Shown here one piece after another: positions 12,246-24,009 of a stretch of DNA of 64,000 nucleotides. The notes beneath the pieces are model-generated. The model made no database searches. It was not told where the DNA came from and was given only the letters and a program-made list of their open reading frames with translations. Within the stretch, counting starts at the first letter, position 1. Each line of letters begins with the position of its first letter. Made by a program: the position numbers and the translations under genes. This DNA is from Albula goreensis (lineage: Eukaryota; Chordata; Actinopteri; Albuliformes; Albulidae), in contig CM040746.1 in the NCBI GenBank assembly GCA_022829145.1, positions 14,544,790 to 14,608,789 of the forward strand, given 5' to 3'.

Positions 12246-15200
12246 TCCCTCAGTATGAAACAGAATCTAAGCTTTTCTGTCAATAGCTGTAAGTGTGCTA
12301 AAATGAAGCAATTTGTTAAATCATGTAAAGTAGCAGTAATTAATTCAGTGCAATTACTGGGGTGTCAATTCCCTAGATTTTACCAACAGTGCGTGGCTCA
12401 TCCATTTTTTAAATAAGAATAAAAAAACTATGGCAATGCAATATAATTATACTATAACAGTTTATGTTTTTAACACCAAAAGTTTGTAGACTTACCAATT
12501 CTCTGTTAAAAAAATGGATGATCTATAAACTAATAGGGAAACATCCAGATAATAAACTTCCAGTAAGAAATATTGTTTTTTTATTTTATTTTTTCCTCCT
12601 AAATCCATTAAACAGCACTGAAGCACAAACACAATCAGTGTCATGCCTTCACACTTTATATACATTTTTGAAGGTCCAATTAGCAGACCATAATTTAATA
12701 AGATTACAAAATTGATAAAATGCATTAATGATTTTCCATTCCACTTATATTACAAATTATGAATGGAACTTAAAACTGGTTTGGTGCATGTGTTTTTTCC
12801 TTTGACCATAACTTTATTTGTCTATAAAACAGGCCCTAGTAAGGTAGATAGTTTTGCTCCACATATTTAACCTCCTGGAAGGCTTAGATGGTTGAGGGTA
12901 AAAACTGAATTAAGTCTCAACTCCACCAAAACAGTACAACTGTCACACTGCCACTCATGGAGACCAGCTCAGGATGTGTGTTGAGGTGATAGAATCTCAC
13001 CGATTTTAACATGGAAAAAGCCCTTAACTCAGGTCTGGATTCGGGCATCAGAGCAAACTAACAATCAGAAAAAAGTGTGAAAGATTTGCAGCATCTTATA
13101 GAAGGTTGCACAAAGTTTGCACCTTTGTAATTTGGTTTAATGTCTCTCCCAAAAGAGTGTGTCTGCTGGAACAGAGTGTGTCCCTGTCATTTCAATGCAC
13201 AGGAGGACCCTCTTCCCTTCTTTCAACATCCTCACACCTGGCTATTCATTCAGCTGATGTCCCTCCTATCCCGCTCCACAGGTCCCCACATGGTAAGCTG
13301 AATCCTAAAGCATCATGCATTCACACAATTACAAAGAATGGTTGTGGGGCCAGACGTGTACTCTCATACCCACTGTGCTCCACATTGAAGCATGCATAGT
13401 GACTCCCACTCCAGCTTGTTTGCCTACAGGGGGAGCAAATGTCTGCTAGGAACAGCTCCCCACATGTGTACACTCATTCATACACTGACAAAAACCCAAA
13501 AATAATTCCACTCTGCCAGGACCCTGCATCCCCAGTAAAAGCAAAAGTTTGACACAGTCAGCTACCCAACTTCCTTTATTAGCCAATGGAGACTCTCAAC
13601 TGTCATTATGTGCACCCTGGATCACAATACAAAATGCACATTTGTTACATCACAGGGGGTAACATTCCTGCCAGTGACTACCAGTCTATGTTTCCATTGC
13701 TGCCACTGCATCGCCAATTCTCCTGTGTTTTGGTGTTTCTTTCTCTTCCAGGTCTCACCTGTTCCCCTGTGCCACTCACTCACAATTACATCGACCCAAA
13801 ATCAACAAAAGAAAAATAACACAAAACCCATGAAACAGAAATACACTGAACTAGGGCTGGCCATGGAAAGAAAAGGAGACACTCCTCTAAGGGAAACCCT
13901 TCCTCCCCAGGCAATCTCCCTGACCGACTGAAGCTTCTCCTGCATATACTACCTCACTGCCGTGATTATCTAACGCCACCAGGTGTGCCTCATTCTCAGT
14001 TACATTGGCCACCTTCACTCCAGCAACCTTCTGTCCTGCTAATTACATGGCATTATAGGTACCAATGTAACAAGCAATGTCAAATTCCCAGTTGTTGTTC
14101 CATGGTGTTAACAACATCTGTTTCCTTAATGATAACTAACATGTAACATGGCTGGCCTTGTTTCACATATGTAACTAAGGCACCGCTGGCTGTTCTTCCA
14201 TGCAACCTAAACTGCAGCTACTCAGCAGTAGCTAGCAAAGTGGTTATGATGTAATTTCATAGGTGTGGTTGCAACTTTTGGTGAGATGTTACCAAAGGAT
14301 GTAATGTTTCAAAGTTAGCATTATGTTTTTGAGACATAAAATAATTTTTGACTGCATTTAAATCTCATAAAAGAAAAAACTGAATTATTACAACAAGGAT
14401 GAGACAAAATTACAGGCTTTTGTCATCATTTTGCCATGATTGAATTCTGAATTGAAAGTATGAACTAATAGCAGTTCTATGGTTACAAGTAGCACCTGCA
14501 TCCTAGCACAATGATTACATTGTGTGCACCATTAGGGCTTGAGGTTGAAGTTTTAATTAACCATGTATGAAACGGAGCTGCATTGCACCACTTCTATTTT
14601 AAAAAATGTAATGGTGGCTGACAATTGGCGATCATTAACGAGCTCTTTCGCATCCTGATACCTGACTGGATTGGACCTTCATCCAAAGTATAGTTATGGG
14701 GTGAAACACAACCGTAGCACACAACACAGCCTTTGCTTAAATAATTCCACCAGTTGCATTAGCATTAGAATTTTTTGTGCATATCATAATAACAAATCCT
14801 GCAGGTATATGCAAATTTGGAAAGCCCCCTGTTTCACTGTAGACATTGCTAAGGGCAGCTGCGCTATCACAGTGAAAAATCTGAACCCAGGGAATATGAG
14901 TGATGACAGTGCATACATTATTTTTATGCAAGTTTCATGTGAATCAGCCCCATGGGCAGCCACTGCTTGCAATTGATTATCTCATGCCAGTCATGTCATG
15001 CTACAGTCATTATGTATGTCAGAGTCTGTGAAAGCCTAGAGAAACCCCACTTTAGAAAAAGATATTTCAGGAAATTTAACAACTGAGAAAAATGGCCACA
15101 ATGAAAAGGAATGGTTTCTTTTTTTAGTCATTCCATGAAATCTGGAGAAATTGTAGAATGCAATGAGTACAGTATGAGTACAACAACTTTCATTCAGAAA

Positions 15201-15990
15201 TAGAAGTCCATCTTATATTATGTAGCACTAGTATTTCATATATTTGGTAACCATATAAAGGTATTTTGAAAACAGTACATTTTCAATTCATCAGATGTGG
15301 GTACAGTTTTAAACTGTTACATAATGTTCAAACCAATAAATAATAAAAGACAGTATTCAAATTTATTTTCTCATGAATATAAAATTCTGGAGTTGAATTA
15401 TTAATTCTTAAATTAGTCATTTCAAACATCAAAATTGTAGGAAAATGTGAACATTTTTGTAGGATAAAAATATAAATATAAACACGTTAACATTCAGCAT
15501 CAAATCGGGTACCCTGTTACTTTAATGTATGATCATTTTGATATCAAAACTAAATGCAAATAGCTCAGTTTTCTCAGAATGGTTCTGGTTCTTGTTTTAT
15601 TCTCATTGTGAAAAAATAAAAACTTAAACTGTGAAATAAACAGATGGATTATGAGTTGAACAATCTGGGCGAGGCCCACCAGCAGGGCAGGACATCTGTG
15701 GGAAACCTGCACTGATGATCCTCGCGTAGCTGGCTCCACTCCTCCAGCAGCTGGCTTCACCTGCATTAATACTTTATAGCGCAGAGAACCACTACAAGTT
15801 TCATCTAATGGTTGGGAAATAATTTGCTCTTGTAGTGCATTTGAGCCCAGAAAGAACAATAGCACAAGGTATAGTGCAATATGTTTCCCCCCAAAGCAAT
15901 ACTAAGACTTCAGCTTAGTAAGCATTTGGCTGTGCCTCTCCTTCATGTTTCCATAATGTGGATTTCTTCGGTCACGTATAAACACGGAAA
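12246..15990. other. Noncoding sequence, nothing recognised
   Basis: Open frames reach 97-110 codons (13106-13399, 13608-13931, 14671-14976, and 15533-15865 on the minus strand), but none has a domain or splice context that convinces. A 7-bp inverted repeat, GGGGAGC/GCTCCCC, lies at 13430-13461. A polypyrimidine-AG precedes 13753, without a convincing exon after it. Confidence 0.5.
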
Positions 15991-16019
15991 TCTATATCTG
16001 TGAAAATTGCCTCTTTAAT

Positions 16020-16330
16020 GGTTAACAACTGAAGTGGAGCGAGCGCGAGTGTGAGCGTGCGAGAGGAGCCGAATGTAGAAAGCGCTGGGAGACACAGAGA
16101 GCAGATGTAATACTTAAGCCTTTGAGAGGCCTGACTGCAATGCAGCAGTTTGTACGCTTTGGCTTTCAGGGATACGGTCCAGGCCTGGGAGGCTGGGGAG
16201 AAACAGATTAGGACTGAAATCTGATGTGCGGAAAAACAGGCTGTCCCTGAAGACCCACTGCTCTAAATGGCTACAAGGCCAAGCAGGCTGTAAGAAAGCC
16301 TGCCGCGCAGCCTGTTGTGAGAGGAAACTC
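16020..16330. promoter_or_regulatory. Candidate conserved noncoding element
   Basis: This 310-bp block is clearly GC-richer than its flanks and has clustered CpGs (16038-16075 and around 16300). It has no long open frame and no transposon hallmark. That profile in an otherwise AT-rich gene desert is what an enhancer or a noncoding exon would look like. The call rests on composition alone. Confidence 0.25.
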
Positions 16331-16934
16331 TGAGGGAGGTAAAAAAGAAAAGACAGGATACAGGATTAAACCATGCATTTCAATATTCAAGGCCAGCAGC
16401 CCATTAACCAACCTTTTTGAAGCACTGTACTCGATGCTTATGTAAGTCTACCACATTCTGATGAACTGCCTCTTTTCCATGGGAAACCTTTGACTGAAGA
16501 GGCTGACCTTTTCAGATAAATTCACGCTGGATCCATGGGTAGGGTCCTTGAGAGGGAGAATATCACATTCCTGTCTTATTTGGGCACCATTTTATTATTG
16601 TATTAGCACATACACTTAAAATAAAGTAAAAAAACAGCCAATTTATATTTAGAGGTAATTTTACATATAGTACAGTGTAAATATTCAGTGCTCGTCATTT
16701 ATCAAGTACATTGCTAAATGTACAGTATAAGCAAGATTCTGTGTGAAGTACTGAATAAGTGTGAAGTACTGAAAGTGAGTTATCATTACTGGATTTGGTG
16801 CACTAACAATATTTTTTTATTTATCAGTTAACTGTACAATTTAAATGTTGTTTCCATAATTACCCTCTGATATGATACATTTTTCCATTTATTTTTTATC
16901 TTTTCTTCCAAAAATACCTTTTTTGTGTGGAGCA

Positions 16935-17580
16935 GCAGCACCATGTAGCACCAGCATCTTCCATTTATAGGTCTGGCGCCCATACCAGCAATATTACTTT
17001 CAAAATGCCAGGAGCGGAATTAATGAAACGAGTATGGGAAGCGCCAGGCTGTTGTATTTACTTCTCACTCCTGCTTGCGGTGTGAGTGACATGTCTGCAT
17101 TCGAGCTGATTACCATAAAACACAGAGCGCAGTCTCGCCACCACTCTCCGCAGGTGACAGCCACTCCATTATCACATTATTAAGAAAGACGCATAAAAGT
17201 TTACAGCTGCGACATCTCTCATTAATCACGCGGTCACCTTTGCTAAGAGCACTGTGGAAATCTCTTTCGGATTGACAATTTACAAAATTCAAGTGCCCTT
17301 GTTATTGTACCTGGCCCTTTATCTGCTGAACTCTCTTAAATCACTTTCTCCCCTTCCATACGTTATGCCAAAGCTTGGCTGACTATAATTTAACAGTTTA
17401 TCTCACCAAGGACGTTTATTATGAGTTTTAATCGAGCCTGATTATAGATATAGTGTGTAGGTGCATAATTGAGAATGAAAGCAGGACAATAGTAGAACTT
17501 TATCGGGGGGACCTGCGCGGTGAAGCATTCTGTAGCCTTACCTTGGGGAAACAGTATGCAATTACTGAATGTATTCCCCA
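16935..17580. promoter_or_regulatory. Candidate enhancer block with a long imperfect hairpin
   Basis: The block combines moderate GC, scattered CpGs and homeodomain-type cores (GGAATTAATGA near 17016, TCATTAATCACG near 17219, TATAATTTAACAG near 17384). At its start, CTGGCGCCCATAC (16973-16985) is complementary to GTATGGGAAGCGCCAG (17032-17047) apart from extra bases in the second arm, making a stem of about 13 bp across a 46-nt spacer. There is no coding frame of note. It is among the most enhancer-like stretches in the window by eye. Confidence 0.3.
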
Positions 17581-17589
17581 CTGAAGATT

Positions 17590-18080
17590 AGGACCTGTCA
17601 CATATAATACCATGGCTATTACAATGGTGAAAGCATGATTACATGAGGACTAAGTAAAACGCTGAAGGTGATTCAATTTCACATATTATCATTTCTTAAT
17701 TAGTTGCATTTCTGCCAGATTTTGCCAACCACCAAGTGACTATATCAAAAATATATCTTGCACATCAATTGAAATGCAAACGGTCATATAATCTTCAGTC
17801 TTACATCTGCTGAGTGACTTGATTGAGTAGACTTCAATCAGAAAGTTAGTGCCTCTGTGGGAAGTTTGCAGTGGCCTATTTTTCTTCTAGTGAAACATGG
17901 CCCACCTGTTCCTCATGTGCCATGCTCATTCAGCTTATATTGCTGTTATTTCCTATACTGTGAGTAACACACAAATCTGATAAAGCTACAGAATGGCTGA
18001 AATAATTTGATATGTGGTGTAAATAAAAAATCAGCTTATTGTTATTGAATTCTAAAAAACATGAAACATGTGTTAATGAT
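17590..18080. other. Noncoding, nothing recognised
   Basis: AT-rich sequence leading into the ATC microsatellite. No feature seen. Confidence 0.5.

Positions 18081-18081
<1 letters not shown>

Positions 18082-18138
<57 letters not shown>
18082..18138. repeat. (ATC)19 microsatellite
   Basis: Nineteen perfect ATC units. On the plus strand one frame reads as a run of isoleucine, which makes the surrounding 75-codon frame an artefact. A perfect tract of this length is probably polymorphic. Confidence 0.97.
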
Positions 18139-18139
<1 letters not shown>

Positions 18140-18220
18140 ATCTGTACATAAACACATTTTCCTTGTCAACCTGGACTGTTATGATGACTTCAATGGCAAA
18201 GAATAACTATTTCAGTCTTT

Positions 18221-18266
18221 GTCAGGAGAGTAAGCCTTATATTTGTCAGGAGAGCAAGCCTTGCTT
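18221..18266. repeat. Two copies of a 24-bp tandem repeat
   Basis: GTCAGGAGAGTAAGCC at 18221 recurs 24 bp later at 18245 as GTCAGGAGAGCAAGCC. This is a simple tandem duplication with one substitution in the shared core. Confidence 0.8.
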
Positions 18267-18689
18267 TCATTCTTTAAAAATGAAATAATCACAGTTTTCA
18301 CATTGCACCATAGATATACCCAATACTTCATACAGGTGATTCTTGCAATATGTGTGATTACTCATAGATATCCAAAGAATGAAAGCCTTTTTGGGATTGG
18401 GATTTAGTATTTCAGAGTAAATACTGATGAAATTCTCTGCCTGGTAGACAAGCTGCCTTGCGCCTTCAACGTTCAAGGTTTACAGAGTATGGTTCAAAAT
18501 GCTAAATCAATGAAGCAAGTGCTTAATGCAAACCACGATACACGACATATTTAAATCATTCAGAGGTTTTCATAAGTTCCAATAAATGACTTTCAGACAA
18601 TGTAATCTTGGGCATGAGATCCTTTTCTGAATGGTCCTTTATTCATAAACAACTGTCTGGCACCATGCTTAAGAGCTCAGCAATGTGTG

Positions 18690-18848
18690 CCTTTAATATG
18701 TCATTCCTGCACAGATTCACTGTGGTGCTGAGGTTTTAATATTCACAGTCTCTCATTCATACACATACAATCAATATGGTTCTGGGGTTTTAATATCAAC
18801 AGTTATTCATTCACATGCAGATTCAGTATGGACCCGAGGTGATAAACA
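18690..18848. repeat. Diverged tandem repeat of about 54 bp, 2.5-3 copies
   Basis: The phrase GAGGTTTTAATATTCACAG (from about 18730) recurs 54 bp later as GGGGTTTTAATATCAACAG. The GATTCA(C/G)T(G/A)TGG phrase recurs at 18714, 18768 and 18820. A partial earlier unit seems to start near 18690. No known family. Confidence 0.6.
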
Positions 18849-18859
18849 TCTTTAGCTCT

Positions 18860-19500
18860 CTCCCTCATTGTTGTGCGTAAGCCAACAAAAGGTCAAGTGC
18901 AGCATGCAGGGACAAGAATGCCATTTCATCAAAACAAGATCTCAGACAGCTGGCAACTGAGAACCTGTGAACAATATTTTGCATCCATAGTTTTTAGGGA
19001 AAGACTGTTCCTTAAGGCCAAGTTCCACTGGAAATGTCAAAAGGTATGTGGCACAACTCTAAGGGCAGGGCTCCCTAAGTGTTGGGAAATTAACACACCA
19101 GACTCCAGCCTGATCGCTGAGAGGGAGAGGTTTTGCGGGTGAAAGCCAAGGCAGAAAAGAATGCCATTTCATCAGAAGGAAAGGTCAAACGTATCACTCT
19201 CTTTTGCTGTTAAGATAAATGAACAAATATGTGATGGTGAAAGGTCAAAAATCAACACTCAAACATAAATGTGTCCTCAAGCAAAGGGGGTTCATCACTA
19301 AATAATTCAACTTTAAAACTGATGTCAATATTTAAAGTATTATTATAATTCACCGAAGTCAGAACAAGAAATCTGAAGGCTCCGGGTATAGGCTCCTATT
19401 AAAGATTAACAGGGACTTCAAATAACATTCATCATACCAATCATATTAGCTATATCCATCACTTAGCTTATATCATACTAATGACACATTAAATCATATT
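18860..19500. other. Noncoding, nothing recognised
   Basis: An 89-codon plus-strand frame (18873-19142) has no recognisable product. The rest is AT-rich unique DNA. Confidence 0.5.
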
Positions 19501-19506
19501 ATAAAT

Positions 19507-19687
19507 CAGTGGTCCTCCTGGAGAGTCTGTATGCTGGTTTTTGTTTTCACCTGAAATTTTACAGCAAGTTCAGAATGAAGAAATCACATGAGGTGAGTTA
19601 GTTGTGTAATCAGCTGAGTTAATTGGTCATTAAGTGACCGCAAAAACCAGCATGTCCTGCAGCTCTCCAGGGCCAGGAGGGCCACTG
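19507..19687. mobile_element. hAT-type MITE, 181 bp
   Basis: The ends CAGTGGTCCTCCTGG (19507-19521) and CCAGGAGGGCCACTG (19673-19687) are inverted repeats matching at 14 of 15 positions. Inside them ATGCTGGTTTTTG (19531-19543) is perfectly inverted as CAAAAACCAGCAT (19641-19653). The flanking 8-mers TTATAAAT and TCAAAAAT agree at 6 of 8 bases, which fits an eroded 8-bp hAT target duplication. The 571-bp element at 43788 shares the subterminal TGCTGGTTTTT motif, so the two are probably related. Confidence 0.8.
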
Positions 19688-19789
19688 TCAAAAATCATAT
19701 GAACATATTAATCACACTGATCTAGTAGATTAGTGAAAGAGGCATATTCATTAGTGAAATGAATATGTTCCCATATCATTTTGTGTCAC

Positions 19790-20090
19790 TTTTAATGCCT
19801 TCATGACTATGTCATAAGCACTTCATAACTCCTCATGACAAAATGATGTGTAATTCTGTGTCAGACATGATCATAAGAATCATTTTTGAGGAACAATTTT
19901 GACATAGTCAAGATAGCTGTAACACAAGTATCTACATGTTGTGACAATGAATATCAATAGTGTTACATTACAGTACTTCCTAACAAGAGTCATAAAAACC
20001 CTACAACAGAACATGTAACATTTGCCTTTCATCGAAGACCAGCTATGACAAGTCATAATGATGTTTATCATTTCTTGAGGCATGGCTGCA
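19790..20090. repeat. Region rich in TCATGAC/TCATAA motifs, probable old MITE
   Basis: Short motifs of the type TCATGAC, GTCATAA and ATGACA recur on both strands at least ten times in 300 bp (19802, 19810, 19835, 19866, 19900, 19990, 20046, 20053). This resembles an AT-rich fish repeat built of TGTCATGAC phrases. Ends could not be set. Confidence 0.35.
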
Positions 20091-20114
20091 GCAAAGTAAT
20101 ATGTATAAACCAAC

Positions 20115-23100
20115 CAAACCCTAATGAGGCATCACCGCTAGCATCACAGTTCCTCTCCATCCATCTCAATGCAAACGATTTTTCTACCCAATCACTTGAT
20201 GATTGAATGATTAAACAGGGATAGATTTTTTTTTATTCTTGATGAGATCCTGCCACCTCAAAATATTCAGACTTATAATTAAGTGCATTTAAAAAGTGTG
20301 CCTCTATGCGACAAATAAACTAGATGAGATCCAGTTTGTAAACTGTAGTAATTGAATAAAACAGTACCTTAACGATGCTAAATTAATGTGCACTACCGAT
20401 ACCGAATACAGAAATTTGTGTGAATAACCAAGCAAGTCATGGAAGTAGTGTTCCACTCCCAGTCAGTGAATGAATTATACATTAGGGACCTTGAGATATC
20501 AGTTAGAAAACCTGTCAATATAAGCCACTGTGTCACCAACCATAGAGCACATTGCCCTGTTATACAATCTTTCACAGCCCACCCTTTGTAGACAAACAAC
20601 AGTTTTTTTTTTTTTTTAAAAAGTCAAAAAGAGAAGCAGAGTTAATTAATATGCCAGCAAAAAAAGGTGTCAAACCTTGAATTCAATATTTCAGTATTTT
20701 TTTATTATTCTTATTTTAAATAAGAATTGGATTAGGCCTATATAGATAATATTTTCTTCACTATAAGGGTTCCCAGGAACCTGCATGTTGTTCTCAAACA
20801 GCTAAGATGAACTGAAGTAATGCGAAACATTCTCATTAAGTGCACACATTTATTATTTATTATTTCGCATATATGATAACTCCACTTAATCCCCTTCCAC
20901 TCCAACAATTTGATCACTTTCCCATGGATTATTTATTTATAAAATGCAGGTGCTGCATAATCATAAATGAGAAAAATTTGGTTTTATGATGGCATGAGTG
21001 TAATTCTTTTCAGTAAATACTACAAGTAGAGGCAGGATTCAGAAGGAGGAGTAAAATCAATTCTTTCCACTCAGCACTGTTTCTTTCCCTGCTCTATCTC
21101 TATACAGATTTACTGAAGATTGCCAGGGCTGGAGACCATTGAAGACAAAATACAACGGTTTTCTGGACAAGACCCACAATTTGGTCCCATCAATATTTGA
21201 ATCAAATCAACAAAGGATTCAATCAAAATTTGCACATAACTTTTTTCCATTATGAAATAGTTATTTTATTTTTCTGATGTGCTGCAGGTACAATACAATC
21301 AATGGACAGTTAACAATTAAAAAGGAAAGATGAACAAAAACCTTGTTACAACCATGTTCGAGTTAACTTTTAACTTACAATTAATTGCAATTAAAAGGTT
21401 TTTAGACTAAGGTGTGGGTGGGTCTGCTGCTCAGAGAAGATCACCTCCATCAAAGACCATTTGCTCCATTTGTCATGAGACATTGCTTTCCACTTTCCAT
21501 TTCCAAAAGAGAGTGCCAATGACATGTTCAGTTGCCAAAGGAAACAGCAGTAGCAACAAAGGGCGCCCTCATCTCCTCCTATTATGTAATGGGAAGTACT
21601 CAGAATATGTATTATTTATAAATAGCAGCAGGGGATAAATAGAATCCCTAAAAAACAGATGTCAGTGGGTTCGTTCTATCAAAAGAATTACTTCAGTCTA
21701 TTAAATTATGGTTGGGTTTGGCCCAATAATACTATTACATCATCACAAACAGTGCCGTTACACTTGATAAAAGGCCAAAATCTAAAAAAAAAATGAACCA
21801 TTCCACCATGGAGCTGGAATACTGGATGTAAATAATAATAAAAAAGCACCTTACATGTAAAAAGGACAGTTTGGGGATCCTGTTTGGGGAACAGTAAAAT
21901 AGTGGAGGTGCATATTCCAATCTGTGTTCCAGTTTTTTCCCCATATTCATGACATCGGTGTTGAACAAGGAAATTGGATGCTATGAGCCACACTCCAGCA
22001 GGTTTGATCTTTATTTCAATAAAAAATAATAATGATTAAATGTAGGGGGCAGGGGTGATTCTGAATGCAGTGATTTAAAAACAAATCAGACAGTAGAGGC
22101 CAATGTGGACTGATATATGTTGCTGTCTGTTGAACAATTTTCAACATTAGAGACTTTCATTTTCCTGCTGTTCAATAACTCCCACCTTCACTGTCAGATT
22201 TATGACTCTTCTGGAAGGTGATATCAGACACTGCCCCAAAAAAGGGCTCAAAGGCAAGGGGAACAACTCACACAGCATGCTGTCAGGGCTGACATCATAA
22301 CAGACTTGCAACACAGCAAAACTCTCTTAGCTCCATTATTTACAATGGAAGATTTAATGTACGCTTGCGGTCAAGAAGTGGTTTGGGAGAACAAGCAAAC
22401 CGTCAGGCCTTTGTTGGACAGAGGCCAAGAGGAAGGATCAATCTCTGAGATCTCTAAGCCCTGACGCAACATCTAAATATCTATATATTTCTTATAAAAG
22501 TTTCTCAAATAACTTCCTCAAGACCTAATTGTAAATCAGCAAATATATAAGAGAAGAAACTTCCAAATGAGGAAAAAAAAAAATTCTGGAATATTTGAGG
22601 AATATAACCCTTGTCTGATGTGACTAACTCTGACTGCATATGGAGCTTAGTGAACAGCTGTGTGCTTTGGAGCAACACAATTGTTACACCAGCAGTTTCC
22701 TTGCATAAAATGCACACTTTGTCCTACTCATCTTTCAATTTAAAGTGTTGTGAGACAATCAAATTCTGTCTTGAACTTCATATGGTCTCCTTAAGCATCT
22801 GGAAAGGGAGCTGGCATGTTGTTTCTCCAAGTGCAGTTCATTTTTCAACTCTATCTGTTGTTTCTTCAAGTGCTTATTCCTCTACACGTTATAAGCAGAA
22901 ATATGTTCTCACAGATATACCCTATCTCCCAGACAGAATGTGTGACCTCAAGTGACCAGTTAATATCTAAAAAAGCAGCTATCTGTTCTAAAGTACATTT
23001 TTTGAAACATTTGTTTACAGTGAAAATCTGTTTTATTTTAAAACTGGATTGCTACTTCATCATCCCTTTTGGAGGAGTGCATGTCCTGTTGATAGCATAC

Positions 23101-23755
23101 CCTTTAAGAAGACAATCTACTAAATAGCGTTAGGAATTTATCTATATTTAAGCAGAATGGGGTAAATATTTGTTGAATTGGAGTGGAGTAACAGGAGCAC
23201 CTTGGTGGACGCACCCATTTATGTGGGTTAAAGAAGAGGCACAGGAGCTGTCAGGGCAGCTGTAGAAAGATGGCATAGATCCCAGCCATGGAGCCAATAC
23301 ATTTCAGAATTTTTATATCCCTTGAGAGCTTTCCACTCACAGAACTGGTAAACCTCCACCACCATCCTGGCTTGCAAAACCCCCGTATTTTACACAACAG
23401 TCAGCAAAATACAAGCTTTTCAAAGTGGCACATCCCCAACCTGGAAAAAGAGCTTAAACATACGATTCATTTCTGATGTTAGATGATAGTTCTAGTGCGT
23501 AGCCCTTTGTCATTCAGGTGGCTTCTTTTGCGTACATCCAAAATGAACTGAGGCCATACTAAGGTCTGCATGGTCCATTTGAATCACCCACAGGCAGCCA
23601 AAACTGGGAGCATGTTTATAAAATACATTAAGGAGTTCATCATTCCACAGTGGGTTTGGGAATAAAATTGCCTGCCTTCTCTGACAGACTCTTTTCCCCT
23701 CCAAAAAAGAACCTTTGGTTCTCTTTTGAAGTGTCTTAAAAGGCAACAGGAAATA
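20115..23755. other. AT-rich noncoding sequence, nothing recognised
   Basis: Contains a T15 run at 20603-20617 and short A runs near 21785 and 22570. Open frames of 95-114 codons at 21706-21993, 22611-22955 and 22816-23127 have no domain. No transposon end recognised. Confidence 0.5.
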
Positions 23756-23759
23756 GTTT

Positions 23760-24000
23760 TCGATCGGGTAAACACGATGCCTGCATTTAGCTTTTCAAGC
23801 GGCCTTGAATTCCCATCTGTCTGACTGCGGCAGCTGACATCTCAGCAATTCAAAATGGTACAAAAACAGCGGCAGGTAAAAGAATGTTTTGAGCACTGAG
23901 CGATCACGATGCATGGTTTACACATCTGCTGACACTAAAAAGAAGAAGAACCTCTCTCGCACAAATATGCCCGGATAAGACGACCTTTTTTATCAACTCA
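23760..24000. promoter_or_regulatory. Candidate conserved noncoding element
   Basis: A GC-richer block with several CpGs (CAAGCGGCC near 23799, CTGCGGCAGCTG near 23827, ACAGCGGCAG near 23869, GAGCGATCACGATG near 23900) and E-box-like CAGCTG. No open frame of interest and no repeat hallmark. Judged by composition only. Confidence 0.25.
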
Positions 24001-24009
24001 TCAAACACT

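Noticed and set aside
18061..18288. 75-codon frame with a long isoleucine run
   Set aside because: Produced by the (ATC)19 microsatellite.
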